Positions 38,481 to 50,400 of a stretch of DNA of 64,000 nt are shown piece after piece. The first letter of the stretch is position 1, and every line of letters starts with the position of its first letter. The DNA is from Rhyacichthys aspro. Lineage: Eukaryota > Chordata > Actinopteri > Gobiiformes > Rhyacichthyidae. The DNA lies in contig CM072162.1 in NCBI GenBank assembly GCA_036850595.1, positions 21,270,758-21,334,757 of the forward strand, given 5' to 3'. The notes below the pieces were generated by a model. The model made no database searches and had not been told where the DNA came from. It saw only the letters and a list, made by a program, of their open reading frames with translations. A program made the translations under genes and the position numbers.

Positions 38481-39434
38481 TACAAATCATCTGCAAAATC
38501 AGAGGCTGAACAGGTAACGTTAAGTGTGTATTTGCAAACTAACAACTCACCTTTGTGTGGTATAAAAGCTTATAAATGAATGAACAATAAAGTAACACAA
38601 ACACAGAAGTAAGTTAGACGAGAAGTGAGCATTAGACGAGAAAACAACTGTGAAATTATTGTGAAATGAAGTAAGTTTTACCAAAGTCACAAAGTGCAAT
38701 GAGATTACCCACACAGACATAATTGAATCTATCATTGATGGCTTGATTTAAACGAAGAAAAGCTTGTTAAAAGTAACTTAAAGTCAGACTTTGTGTCTTG
38801 CACGTTATAATCTGTTCTTCTTCAAATAAAGCTAAATATTTATTTTCTGGTCTCAGTGAAGAAAAGGCTTTGACAAGGCTGTGGACGTAGGTTTGAGTAA
38901 AAATGACGACACCAGCCTTGTCCAATCACAGAAGTCTATAAACAAAATAAACAAAGTCCCTTGAATGAGCGATGAAGCCTCCTCCTTCAAACCTTCCTCA
39001 AAACTTCTTGAATATGTCCTGGATGAATGAGAACCTCCACAGACTCTGGTCTAAGTCGTTAGTAAAGTTCATTAATCTGACAAACATCAGAGGTGCAGAT
39101 GTAAAATAAGGGTGTTTTCTTTTAATTTGTGCATAAAAGCATCTGGTTCGACAAAGATTTGGACTAAGCCTGACCTTGAACCTGCTCCGGACCAGGCTTC
39201 ACTTCCTTTATAAGTTTCCAAAGTGACTGAGCGTGACTCTGGATGAGCCTGGAACAGAAATGAAAACCAAATCAGACAGATTTATCTAAATAAGCTTGGA
39301 TCCCAGTCTTTACGGATAAGCACTGTGTTCTTTGCAACTAAAAAACTTTGTGGTTTTATTCTGGAAACTTTGGTTTAAGTCCATTTTGTGCTCACTCTTT
39401 ATTTATATTTGACATTATTTGCTTCATATTCTTA

Positions 39435-39554
39435 TTATTGCACAACACCAAAGTCTTTGAATGTCATATAGTTTATTGTAGTTATCCGTGTGTAGTGCAG
39501 CGTCAGTCGGGCGTATCTGATGAAGCTGTGATAGACGCAGGTGTAGTTTCCGTC
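39435..39554 (-). other. Candidate orphan exon with Ig-like motif
   Basis: A pyrimidine-rich acceptor (CTGCTCCAACCTCTGCTCAG) precedes an open frame starting DGNYTCVYHSFIRYARLTLH and ending at a stop after 39 residues. D-G-N-Y-T-C matches the F-strand signature of Ig domains. No preceding Ig exon or gene context was found, so this may be a decayed exon or chance. Confidence 0.15.
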
Positions 39555-41499
39555 CTGAGCAGAGGTTGGAGCAGACGAAGAGGCCGGCGTCTCTCTGAGA
39601 AGGCCTCATTGTGGTTTAATCACGGCCCAGACCTTCAGAACCACAATGGCACCCTCTGTCCCGGGTCAGGGGTCCGTTCCTCTCGGTCGGTCGATAAAAG
39701 CGGGTCCATGCGAGTCGTCTGAAGGCCGTCTGTCACCGGCTCTTATCGGCATCAACCTGCTTCATCAGAAAAGTGGAATGTAACCCTGGTCCCACTGAGA
39801 CTGTGATCAAACCTGATTAGTCCTCTCTGTGTGAGCCGTAGGTTAATTTATTTAGTCCATACCACACAACGGGGAACGTCTCCAGGATTATTAAAACTGC
39901 AGAGGCTGAATGGTCGCCTTCATCGCCGTGGAAACAAAGCCGGCTTTATCCAATTATGTAAAAAAATAAGTCGAGTAATAGAAGAAGGTTTTAGAAAGTC
40001 TTTTTTTTTCTTCATTGGTAGATCTATACTAATAAAGTAAGAGAGAAAGAATAATTGAATGAGAAAAGGATGGTTTAGTGGTAAAACTGTACAATTAAAT
40101 GGCACCTATTAATAATATTTGATTAATAACAGAAACGAACTTAAATCACCTGGTTCCAGACACTTTAGATTTTATACTAAGAAAATACTAACTATACATA
40201 ACCAGTCCCTATTGTAAATGTCTCCAATGTCGTGTTTATTGTGTTTCTTCTTCGTTTTTCCCAAAATGTCCCATAAATACTGTCCTGTTCCCTTTTGAAA
40301 TCCACTGTAATCCTTTTATTTCTTATGTCCATGTTTATTTTTCTCTTCTTTATAAACATATAAATGATAAATGCACTGATACATGTTTTGTAATAATGCT
40401 GTTGTGGCTAATTACTAGCTTTAATGTCATGTCTTGTTTACCTTTTACCTTTTATTATCAGTTATTATCATTGTATTACCCCACTATTATTATTATGCTA
40501 TTGTTAAGCAGTAATGTGAATAATAAAACAAACACTAGTTCACTCAAAATACTGAAATAGTACAAAAAGAATATACTCTCCAAATGACATTTAGTGAATT
40601 TATTTTTTCATTTCTGGCTCATCGTTGTTGCTCTTTTTGACTTAAATTGAATGTTTTACAGAACTCCCTGCAGCAGGTGTCTGGATGAATTCCCTCACGA
40701 TTATCTGAAGTGTTTACAGAGCTCCGTGAGTGAAGTGGGCCACATAAGCAGCATCTTCTCTGCAGCTGCTTCAAAACCTTGGCGTCAGACGTCAGGACCA
40801 GCTGCTCGACAGAAAACACACTCCAGAGAAAGAGAAGAACAACACATCCCTCGGTTAATCAACCCTCGACTTATACGACGCTCTACGATGCGCCGGGTTT
40901 GATACAAAGACTGTATTTTGGAAAAAGAGTAAAGCCTCCTGACCACACAGCTCTCAGGATCGTTCTCTAAAACTCCTCTGAAATCTCGTGGAAATAAAGT
41001 GAAATGAGAGCAGCAGACGGTGGATGAAGAGTTGGAAGGAAAAGAAGACTCCAGAAACTGAAACTGACTGTTGGCTACAGACAGAAGAAGAAAAGTGGAC
41101 TGAGAAACCAGAAATAAAGCTTTGTTTCAAGAAATCTAGATCCCATTGACTCCAGTTAGAACATTACAAATGATAACAGGTCCATGAACAAACAAACATG
41201 GACCCATCACTAAACTGCCTCTAGCTTTGAACATATAGAGTCTTTAAAACCATTTTTTGAACAATGATTAAATTATTAAATACAGACTTTAATAATGGCT
41301 GGTTGGGTCTTTTCTGTTCCAAATGTTTTTTTGTTTTCTGGTGAAATTTGTCTCAGAGTTTGGCACAGGACGTTTAGTTTTGTAGTAAGTTAAGCTCCAC
41401 GCTGAAGATTATTTGTCCCAAGAAATCAGGGAACCTTTTTTTTTTTCAAAATAAAACCAAATACAGAAATTAAGAATTAGAAAATAGTGATAACCCACA

Positions 41500-41790
41500 G
41501 CTGCTGGGATAGTCTCCAGGCCCTTGTGACCCCGAATGTGACTAAGTGGAAGAAAATGAATGAGTGAAAAAGTTAAAGAAGTAAAAGAAACATCATCATT
41601 CCACAGTTTGGAGGCAGCAAATGAAAAAGCTTGGAAACTATGCAGATTTTGTTTGTGAACTAAATGAAACACATCCATCAAAATGATCATTTTATAGTGT
41701 TTTTTGACATAAATACAGAATAATGATCTTTGCATGTGTCTATGTTGGAAAAATAAACATTTACAGCTGCACTGATCCAAAAAAAGGCCC
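41500..41790. repeat. Dispersed repeat fragment with GGGATAGTCTCCAGGCCCTT
   Basis: AGCTGCTGGGATAGTCTCCA followed by CTTGTGACCCC and GAAAATGAATGAGTG resembles a repeat tail widespread in vertebrate genomes (usually ending in GGATGGATGG-type repeats). The neighbouring 41580-41790 may belong to it. It explains the 140-codon minus-strand open frame spanning this place. Confidence 0.45.
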
Positions 41791-41924
41791 AAATACTCCC
41801 TACAGCTGCTCAGAGAGGACAAACTGAGCACTGCTGAAGAAGAAGCACGCTCCTATTTCTCTCGCTGAAGGTTTCGGACATTTCTGAACTAAAATGATTT
41901 TGTTCAGAATATTTTACAGTGAAG

Positions 41925-41995
41925 TTTTACTGGGTTTGCATGTCCCTCCAGGGCTTCCATAGCTGTTCACATGCTGCAGAAGGAGGAGTAGAAAG
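41925..41995 (+). repeat. Dispersed repeat fragment (pair with 18010-18075)
   Basis: GCATGTCCCTCCAGGGCTTC followed by CATAGCTGTTCACATGCTGC. It is near-identical in order and spacing to 18010-18060. Confidence 0.5.
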
Positions 41996-43503
41996 TGAGG
42001 GGTTGCAATCTGTACTTTCACCACTTTTTAAAGACTTTCTGCCATTTTTATTTAGCGTTTCCAGTTCTGTCCCTAAGCTTAACTTTAGACAAACATTATT
42101 TTTGTTTATTTTGTTTTTATTAATGCGTTCTTTTGTGTAAACAATGTGGACGATCTCAGGGTTGGGGCTTATGCAACGTGTTGGAGTAAGCCTTGAGAAA
42201 AATGAATGAAAGTGGCTGAAGGTGCAGCACGTTGTAATTATCCGTGGTGAAAAGCTTTAAACAGGCTTCGTGAGTCTGTCGGAGGCAGTGGGACCAGCAG
42301 CCTCTACACTTCTATGTCACTTCTTCTTGGCACGACGAGCTGAAACTCATTTGTTTGTTTAATTCAGGAAGTGTTTGTGCATGAGAACTATAGTGTTCAC
42401 CTGTGGCTGCAGCTGTCACGGAGGTTTATGTAAGGCAATGTAGGTCATAAAGCTGGGCAGAGACGGGGTAATTGTCAATAATGATAATACACCGACATAA
42501 TCACATGAATATGACCCATTTTACACAAAGAAAATAATTATAGACTTGGACTGATTGCACAACTTAGGCTTAGTCAGATTTCACTAATGGTTAAATTGGT
42601 TAGAACTAAACTCACTGCAAAAAGAGGATTCAGTTCTCTTTAATTTAATCCAAATGCTTTGAAACAGACTGGAAGGTGAGTGGATATTTTACTGGAAAAT
42701 TAGGTAAAGGTTTCAACAAAAAAGGAAATTAAAGTTGCAAGAAGAGGAGGTTGACATTTAGTGTGCTTAGGTCCGTGCCATCTCTGTAATAATCTTTTAT
42801 TATTGCAATGTATTTATTTCCGTTCAATGCTGTAATGTGTGTTTTTATAAAGCAGTATTACCATTTTCATTTTAAATCATGTTAAAGACAACACAACTTT
42901 ATGCTACTGTGAACCAGATTAGAAAACAAATAAATAAGTGTAAAGAGTGTTAATCTGAAGCTGTTATTCTATATTTTTGATTCAACACACAGAATAAGAA
43001 CAGCCTCATCGTTGTCTCTAAGTTGATGATCTCAGGTTGAACTGGTCACAAGGACGGTCCTGAATCACTCCAGGGTCCGTCCCGTCTCCTTCACGTCAAA
43101 CCCAGGCCTCTCTCCTGAAGCTCTGCCGCTGACACCGGGCACGTCCTGTCATCAACAAAACCCTCCTTCAGACGGAAAGGGTCTGGAGCCATCTGTTCTC
43201 GGCTCCGACATCAGGATCCAATCAGGAACGGAACGGGACCTGATTGGGTTTGTTTTGTTCATCCTTGATCCTGGGACGGAGCAGGTTAAATCACAGACAG
43301 ATGGAGGTGTAGCAGAGACACGAGGAGTTATCTGAGCTTTCAACTCAGTATTTTGAGGCGTAATTTTAAACAATGAAAAAGTTACACACTGTACAGATAC
43401 AGACGTGATCAAAAATACTCTAAATGACCTTTTTTTACACTTGAAACCTCATGGTGTTTTTCTAAAGAGACCCAAAGAGTTGAAAAACTAACAAATATGT
43501 CTA

Positions 43504-43678
43504 AAATTAAATTAAATTAAATGTAATTTAATTTAATTTAATTTAATTTAATTTAATTTAATTTAATTTAATTTAATTTAATTTAATTTAATTTAATTTA
43601 ATTTAAATAAAATTAAAATAAATTAAAAATAAAATTAAAAATAAAAATAAGAAATAAAATAAAATAAAATAAAATAAA
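43504..43678. repeat. (AATTT)n microsatellite with inverted start and AAAAT tail
   Basis: A few AAATT units on the left are followed after ATG by about 18 AATTT units, then degenerate AAAAT units. The left units are reverse complements of the main tract, so the array can fold on itself. Confidence 0.95.
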
Positions 43679-44004
43679 GCAGTTCAAAAACTAAAAACAC
43701 AGTAAATCAAAAGTAGCTGAGGTTCCAGATTCTGGGAAGGTCTTGATTTAAAAACTAGTTTATTCCCAGGTCAGAATAGATTTGCCAAATGTTGGTCATG
43801 AAATAGTTTTGGTTTGAGTCTGGGTTTAGTTTTTGTTTAGTCCAAAGAAGAGCTACAGTATTATTGAATAAAAATATTTCAATTTTAAATCAAAGTGTTT
43901 GTTTTAGTTATTATTTGAGGAAAAGTAACTGTAAAATAACCAAATCAACAAGTTACATTTGATTCAAGAAAATAAAAATAAACAAATAAACAATATTGAT
44001 AGAG

Positions 44005-44145
44005 TCCTTAGCAAAAAAAGATAGGACCCGGGTTCAATTCCAGCTCGGCTCTAGTTCCTCCAGATCATTACCTCTCTTTCTGATACCGTTTTCTTTCTTT
44101 CTTGTCTGTCTGGTCTTTGTTAAATAAAGGCAAAGACAAATATTT
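44005..44145 (+). repeat. tRNA-derived SINE-like fragment
   Basis: GGACCCGGGTTCAATTCCAG is a B-box/T-arm-like sequence. It is followed by TTACCTCTCTTTCTGATACC, a pyrimidine-rich body, and TTAAATAAAGGCAAAGACAA as the tail. The order box B - body - A-rich tail fits a SINE; box A is not evident, so it is likely 5'-truncated. Confidence 0.55.
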
Positions 44146-44854
44146 AAAAGTGGTGTAGTTTAATGTTGTGTTAAGGCTGTTTCCTTCCTAATTTAGCCCC
44201 AGGTTTATTCCTGTTATTGTTTATTGTAATAACAGCTTTGTGCAGGACTAAACACAAATTAAATGATTACACAAATAAATTTAGGTAAAAGAGAAATATG
44301 AAAATGTACTAAATTGTGTATGAATGCATTGTCATTTTGTCACTGTTTATGACTTCCCTTTTTTCTTTTTTATTCTGTCTATGGAGAAGTGAAAATTGAT
44401 TTGTAAATGTGGCCTGTCATGATTGCGTGACACTGAAAGAGGAAAAGCTGCTCCATTTACCTGAAACGTCACACTTTCTGGGTGAGTCTTCAGGGTTTTT
44501 CCAAAACAAACTGCACGTAATAGTTTCAAAATCACACCAGGAAGTCCTCTGATCAATATTGATTACAAAACAATACTGAATCTGATGAATGAGTCATGTC
44601 TTTCTTTAGAGAGGATGTTTTCCATAGAGGCAGCCATCTTGAATGAGACCAGGATTAGTTTACGTTTCATTAAAGCTCAGTGAATGCAAAAGTGACCAGA
44701 AAAACATCTGTTAAAAGATTGAAATGTTTTTTGTTTTGTTTTTTTCATATCTGGACAATGGATATAAAAACTAAATGACTAAAACTATATTGTATTAGAA
44801 ATGACAAAAACATTATTCACTTATTTATTCTTCTGTGATATGTGAAAAAAAAAG

Positions 44855-45335
44855 ATTTTAGCTAGATTTCAACAGGTTTTAGTCAGATTTAAACAGGTTT
44901 TAATCAGATTTCAACAGGTTTAAGATGGATTTTAACAGATTTTAGATGGATTTCAACAGGTTTTGGTTGAATTTGATGGATTTGGACAAGTGTTAGTCAG
45001 ATTTCAACAAGTTTTAGATGGATTTAAACAGGTTTTAGTCAGATTTAAACAGGTTTTAGTTAGATTTAAACAGGCTTTAGTCAGATTTAAACAGGTTTTA
45101 GTCAGATTTAAACAGGTTTTAGTTGGATTTCGACTGATTTGAGTTAGATTTCAACAGGTTTTGGTTGAATTTGATGGATTTGGACAAGTTTTAGTCAGAT
45201 TTCAACAAGTTTTAAATGGATTTAAACAGGTTTTAGTCAGATTTTAACAAATTTTAGATGGATTTCAACAGGTTTTGGTTGAATTTGATGGATTTGGGCA
45301 AGTTTTAGACAGATTTGAACAGGTTTTAGTTACTT
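44855..45335 (+). repeat. 21-bp minisatellite, third locus
   Basis: Units of CAGATTTAAACAGGTTTTAGT and variants (GATGGATTTCAACAGGTTTT), about 22 copies. It ends with GTTTTAGTTACTTATCTTTG. A similar junction (TTTTATTTATCTTTGTAG) marks the centre of the inverted array at 4065-4085, so the arrays share a flank as well as the unit. Confidence 0.85.
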
Positions 45336-47000
45336 ATCTTTGTTGTGGAGACAAAAACCTCACTGTAAGATGAACAACCACTATTTATGAGCTACAATGG
45401 GCAATTTTTCTCACAATTGTGCATCTTTCATTTGTGAAATCTTACAGCGTACACCCAGCTTTATATTCGACATAATAAAGCGCTCTTATGTTTATTAGAA
45501 ATGCAATAGAGAGCACAGTACAGTACAATTAACAGCAAGATAATGGCAGCTACAGCAACATTTACACTTAATATTCTCTCATTGATCCGTTCAGTTCTGC
45601 TAAAGCATTAATAATTCACTTTAATATCGGGTTCATGTGTGTCTCTGATGCTCCAGACTCAGTCCCGTCTGGTCTCCGTCCACTCAGCCTTTAAATTGTA
45701 CGTTTGACGCAGTGACGTGTGAGAAATCTGAAGGTAAACATTACTATTGTTGATCGATTTACAAGGCCATTCATCCGTGAGTCATTTGGACGCGTTATTC
45801 GTCGTCACGTCTTTTTCCAGATTCTCTTTCACAAAGCCTCGCTCCTCTTCATCGGGTCACGTCTGTTTCGTGTCACAGCTCGGCCCGCTTCGTTCTTCCT
45901 TGTGTTAAAATCATGACATAATTAATAAATGATGACACATCTTCACCTGAGTCTTAAAACGCCTGAAGGGAAAGCACAGAGACGACTCGCTGTAACAAAT
46001 GTCTTTTATTAATAATGTGACGTTCATATTTGGGGAATTTTGAACGCCTCGATGGCCCCAGATTAAAATAGACTAAAATGTAAGACCTGAAAAGAGCCTT
46101 TGTCTTTAATTATAGCTGGTTTTGTTTTAGGCTTAGTCATTGTGAGCGTGGGTTTGTCTTTGCTTAGTTTAGCTTTTAATCTGGGTTTAGTCGTAGTTTA
46201 TTCCTGAGCTTGCTTTCGAGTTTACTCAGTGTTTTCTCTGGGGTTTATTTCCAGATTGATCACAGTTTATTTGGGTTTTTAAGCACACACACACAGTCCA
46301 CATACAATCAACACTTATTCTAATCCCAAAAAGTCTTAAGATCGCGAATGTTTTGTTTGTTTTCTGCTCTTTCTGTCTATTATTTGTTGTTTACTGAACG
46401 TTCTCTGTTTGTTATAAGTGCACATTCATAAAAAACAACTAATAATATCTGAACTTCTACATTTTACTTTGTTTACTAAGTTGATATTTGCGTTTTAAAG
46501 CTGATGTATGTGTTGAGAATGTGTGTGTTTATTTTAACGGAAACAAACATTAATTCAATGTCCAAAAAAAGCAAAATACATTTCATTATTTATTTATTTT
46601 TTGTTCTGTTTTGTGTTTTTCCCCCTTTTTTTCTTTGTATGTGGATAAAAACTAAAAAAAACTGGTGGCAGACTCAAGAAAATGTACATAAACAGTTTGA
46701 TGTGAATGCTAATAAAAATAAAATTAAAATAAGAGAGTTGCAAACTTAAGACTTCCTCGTATCGCTTCAGGTTTTATGATATACTATTAGGTTATTAAAC
46801 ACTTTTAAATACAAGTAAATTACATACAACATTCATTTATTCATTTAAGAATTGAAATGACTGGGAAGATTAAAGAGGATGGAACAATTTGCAACACAAT
46901 ATTAATCATAATTGCGTTTATAATGGCTCTTTATGGCCCTCTGTCCTGCTGCTGTTATCAAATGTCTACGTCCCAGTGTCTCTCTGTCTCCTCGTCGTCC
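45336..47000. other. Intergenic, no supported gene
   Basis: AT-rich. The 46100-46280 stretch is rich in GGTTTAGTC-like words, related to the minisatellites nearby. Nothing else stands out. Confidence 0.5.
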
Positions 47001-47011
47001 CTGGTTCACAG

Positions 47012-47202
47012 AGCGGTCAGGTGAACTCAGGTGTGTCAGGTCCTGGCCCGCTGCCAGTCAGACTCCAGTCCTGGGAGGTCCGGTGTTTCACAAGCCCCCA
47101 AGTTTTGGAGCCGACAGAATCAGACGTGAAATATCTGGACACCGACGATTTACAGAAGACTCACAGCGAGGCGTATCGGGCTCTGATCACGGCCAGAGTT
47201 GT
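47012..47202 (+). other. Candidate orphan exon beside the 11-bp array
   Basis: A strong pyrimidine-rich acceptor (CTCGTCGTCCCTGGTTCACAG) is followed by 63 open codons and two bases, then GTAAGA. The peptide includes PVRLQSWEVRC, LEPTESDVKYLDTDDLQKTH and SEAYRALITARV. Codon usage is GC3-rich, like the true exons in this window. No family is recognised and no partner exon is seen within several kb, so it is not called as a gene. Confidence 0.25.
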
Positions 47203-47271
47203 GTAAGAGGCACCGTCCCGCCCCGGTCTGGGTCCCGTCTACGTGCAGCTCTCCAGACTCTCCCTGCAGCC

Positions 47272-48611
47272 AGGTTTGGGAAGGGTTTAGAGACAGGTTT
47301 AGGACAGTTTTAGGACAAGTTTGGGACAGGTTTAGATCAGGTTTAAGACAGGTTTAGGACAGGTTTAGAGACAGGTTTAGGGCAAGTTTGGGACAGGTTT
47401 AGAGACAGGTTTAGGGCAAGTTTGGGACAGGTTTAGAGACAGGTTTAGAGACAGGTTTAGGTCAGGTTAAGGACAGGTTAAGGACAGGTTTAGGGCAAGT
47501 TTGGGACAGGTTTAGGACAAGTTTGGGACAGGTTTAGGTCAGGTTAAGGACAGGTTTAGGACAGGTTAAGGACAGGTTTAGGTCAGGTTAAGGACAGGTT
47601 TAGGACAGGTTTAGAGACAGGTTTAGGGCAAGTTTGGGACAGGTTTAAGACAGGTTTAGGACAGGTTAAGGACAGGTTTAGGACAGGTTAAGGACAGGTT
47701 TAGGGCAAGTTTGGGACAGGTTTAGGACAAGTTTGGGACAGGTTTAGGTCAGGTTAAGGACAGGTTTAGGACAGGTTAAGGACAGGTTTAGGGCAAGTTT
47801 GGGACAGGTTTAGGTCAGGTTTAGGACAGGTTTAGGACAAGTTTAGGACAGGTTTTTAGACAGGTTTAGGACAGGTTTAGGACAAGTTTGGGACAGGTTA
47901 AGGACAGGTTTAGGACAAGTTTAGGACAAGTTTGGGACAGGTTAAGGACAAGTTTGGGACAGGTTTAGGACAGGTTTAGGACAGGTTTAGAGACAGGTTT
48001 AGGACAGGTTTAGGGCAAGTTTGGGACAGGTTTAGGGCAAGTTTGGGACAGGTTTAGGACAAGTTTAGGACAAGTTTGGGACAGGTTTAGGACAGGTTTA
48101 GGACAAGTTTAGGACAAGTTTGGGACAGGTTAAGGACAGGTTAAGGACAAGTTTGGGACAGGTTAAGGACAGGTTTAGGACAGGTTTAGAGACAGGTTTA
48201 GGACAGGTTTAGGGCAAGTTTGGGACAGGTTTAGGACAAGTTTAGGACAAGTTTGGGACAGGTTTAGGACAGGTTTAGGACAGGTTTAGGACAAGTTTAG
48301 GACAAGTTTGGGACAGGTTTAGGACAGGTTTAGGACAAGTTTAGGACAAGTTTGGGACAGGTTTAGGGCAAGTTTGGGACAGGTTTGGGACAAGTTTGGG
48401 ACAGGTTTAGAGACAGGTTTAGGGCAAGTTTGGGACAGGTTTGGGACAAGTTTGGGACAGGTTTAGAGACAGGTTTAGGACAAGTTTGGGACAGGTTTAG
48501 GACAGGTTTAGGACAAGTTTGGGACAGGTTTAGAGACAGGTTTAGGGCAAGTTTGGGACAGGTTTAGGACAGGTTTGGGACAGGTTTAAAACAGGTTTAA
48601 AACATGTTAAG
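47272..48611. repeat. 11-bp minisatellite array, about 1.34 kb
   Basis: Unit AGGTTTAGGAC with variants AAGTTTGGGAC, AGGTTAAGGAC and a 12-bp form AGGTTTAGAGAC; roughly 120 units. Variant units recur in higher-order blocks (for example GGGCAAGTTTGGGACAGG many times), indicating unequal exchange over multimers. Open frames in it (such as repeated VWDRFR) are artefacts. Confidence 0.97.
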
Positions 48612-48650
48612 GGCCAACATTAGATTTGTTTTGATTGTGTCTAAATTTAG

Positions 48651-49047
48651 AGCTGATTTAGTTCTTTATTTGGAGCTGATTTAGTTCTTTATTTGGAGCT
48701 GATTTAGTTTTTTATTTGGAGCTGATTTAGTTCTTTATTTGGAGCTGATTTAGTTTTTTATTTGGAGCTGATTTAGTTCTTTATTTGGAGCTGATTTAGT
48801 TCTTTATTTGGAGCTGATTTAGTTCTTTATTTGGAGCTGATTTAGTTCTTTATTTGGAGCTGATTTAGTTTTTTATTTGGAGCTGATTTAGTTTTTTTTT
48901 TGGAGCTGTTTTTGTTTTTTTTTTGGGGTGTTAGTTTTTATTTGGAGCTGATTTAGTTCTTTATTTGGAGCTGATTTAGTTCTTTATTTGGAGCTGATTT
49001 AGTTCTTTATTTGGAGCTGATTTAGTTCTTTATTTGGAGCTGATTTC
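48651..49047. repeat. 23-bp minisatellite array, about 17 units
   Basis: Unit AGCTGATTTAGTTCTTTATTTGG, with a decayed T-rich portion near 48890-48945. It starts 40 bp after the 11-bp array. Past 49047 the text remains rich in GGTTTAGTC words to about 49760. Confidence 0.95.
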
Positions 49048-49760
49048 GTGCTAATCCATGGTTTAGTCCTGATTTTATTTAGTTTTAGTTTAGTTCTGAT
49101 GAAACCATGTTCCCTTCACTTCTCTGTTCTCCAAAAGCCTTCATTTATTACAAGAACAAGTCCTTGGTTTCAGTTTTATATTTAGTCCTCGGTTTACCTC
49201 GTTTGGTTTTGTGGTTTAGACCATGGTCTAGTCAAGCTTTAGTTTTCATTTAATCATGGTTTATTCCTGATCCTTGTTAAGTCTCCATTTATTTATTGGT
49301 TTAGTCACAGTTTAGACTTTCTTTTAGGTTTTATTTCTGGTTTAGTCATGGATCTAGTCATGGATCTAGTCTTGGTTTACTTCAGATTTTTTTCAGTCTT
49401 ACTTTGCTTAGTCCTGATTTATTTTACTCGGCTCCAAGTTCAGTTGTAGTTTAGTCTTTAGTCTTGTTACAGGTTAAATTCAGTCCTGGGTTCTCCATTT
49501 GTTTAGAACCAGTTTAGTCCAAGCCCTTGTTTGTTTACACCTTAGTTTAGTTTTGGGTTTAGTCCAGATTTAGGCCTAGATTAGCCTTGATTTCTTGTTT
49601 AAAACTGACTTAATTTAAGGTTTAGACCAGGGTTTATTCCTTGTTTAACCCCAGATCAGTCCTTTTCTTTGTTCTGATGCATTTCCTGTTTTCCCCTGGT
49701 TTTACTCCGGGTCCAGTCCTGGTCTAGTCCTGGTCTAGTCCGTGTTCAGTCCCACATATC
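49048..49760. repeat. Degenerate GGTTTAGTC-rich tract
   Basis: Many imperfect TTTAGTCCTGG / GGTTTAGTC words without fixed period. It is probably a decayed minisatellite, sharing words with the 52-bp array at 26.5 kb. Confidence 0.55.
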
Positions 49761-49779
49761 CTCCTGGATGGCTCTGTTT

Positions 49780-50400
49780 GTGTCGTTGTGTACGTGCAGG
49801 TTGCCAGACTCCTGCTGTTACCATGACAAGTGCCATTAAGCAGACAGTGTTTTCTCTATTTAGACTATAGTTCATACATTCCCCTGGCCTTGATAAAATC
49901 TCACATCTATGTGTGTGTGGCCCGCGTTTGTCTCCAAAATCACAGGCACTTTGAGAAAGAAAGGGCAGCTCTGCACAAATATTAGATCTATCAGGACTGA
50001 GAATGTTTAATATTCAAAGCACTTTCCCGACAGATAACGGTGTCACTTGGTCAGAGAGGCCCGGCTCCCGCATGTCTCTCTCTGTTTGAGGAAATCCTCG
50101 TATCTCGATCTCTAAAAAAAACTCCTGCCTGATGTCACGTAGAGCCCACAACACACGGTCACACTTTACAGACTCTTTCCTGAACAGAAAGCGCAGGCAG
50201 CAGCAGATCAGTCCAATCAGCTCCAAATAGTTCTCAGAGTACAGCCCTGTATCTGCCCCAGCAAGGATTTAATTACACAGCACAGTGTCATTAAGTACCA
50301 TTAAATACATCGTCTTAAAATGTGCATCAGTCATTTTAATGGTTTGCTGACATGAAAACAGTGCATCTATCTCAAGGCATCAGCTTTCTACTCACCTTAA
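49780..50400. promoter_or_regulatory. Repeat-free block, candidate conserved non-coding element
   Basis: It includes CCATGACAAGTGCCATTAAG, GGATTTAATTACACAGCACA and GTGCATCAGTCATTTTAATG. It is sharply different from the repeat-dense DNA to its left. Assignment is by texture only. Confidence 0.3.

Noticed and set aside
41409..41831. 140-codon minus-strand frame
   Set aside because: Overlaps a dispersed repeat tail (GGGATAGTCTCCAGGCCC) and has no recognisable domain.
44025..44045. tRNA gene suggested by GGGTTCAATTCC
   Set aside because: No cloverleaf. Followed by a SINE-like body and A-rich tail.
48385..48567. 60-codon repetitive frame (VWDRFRD-type)
   Set aside because: Translation of the 11-bp minisatellite.
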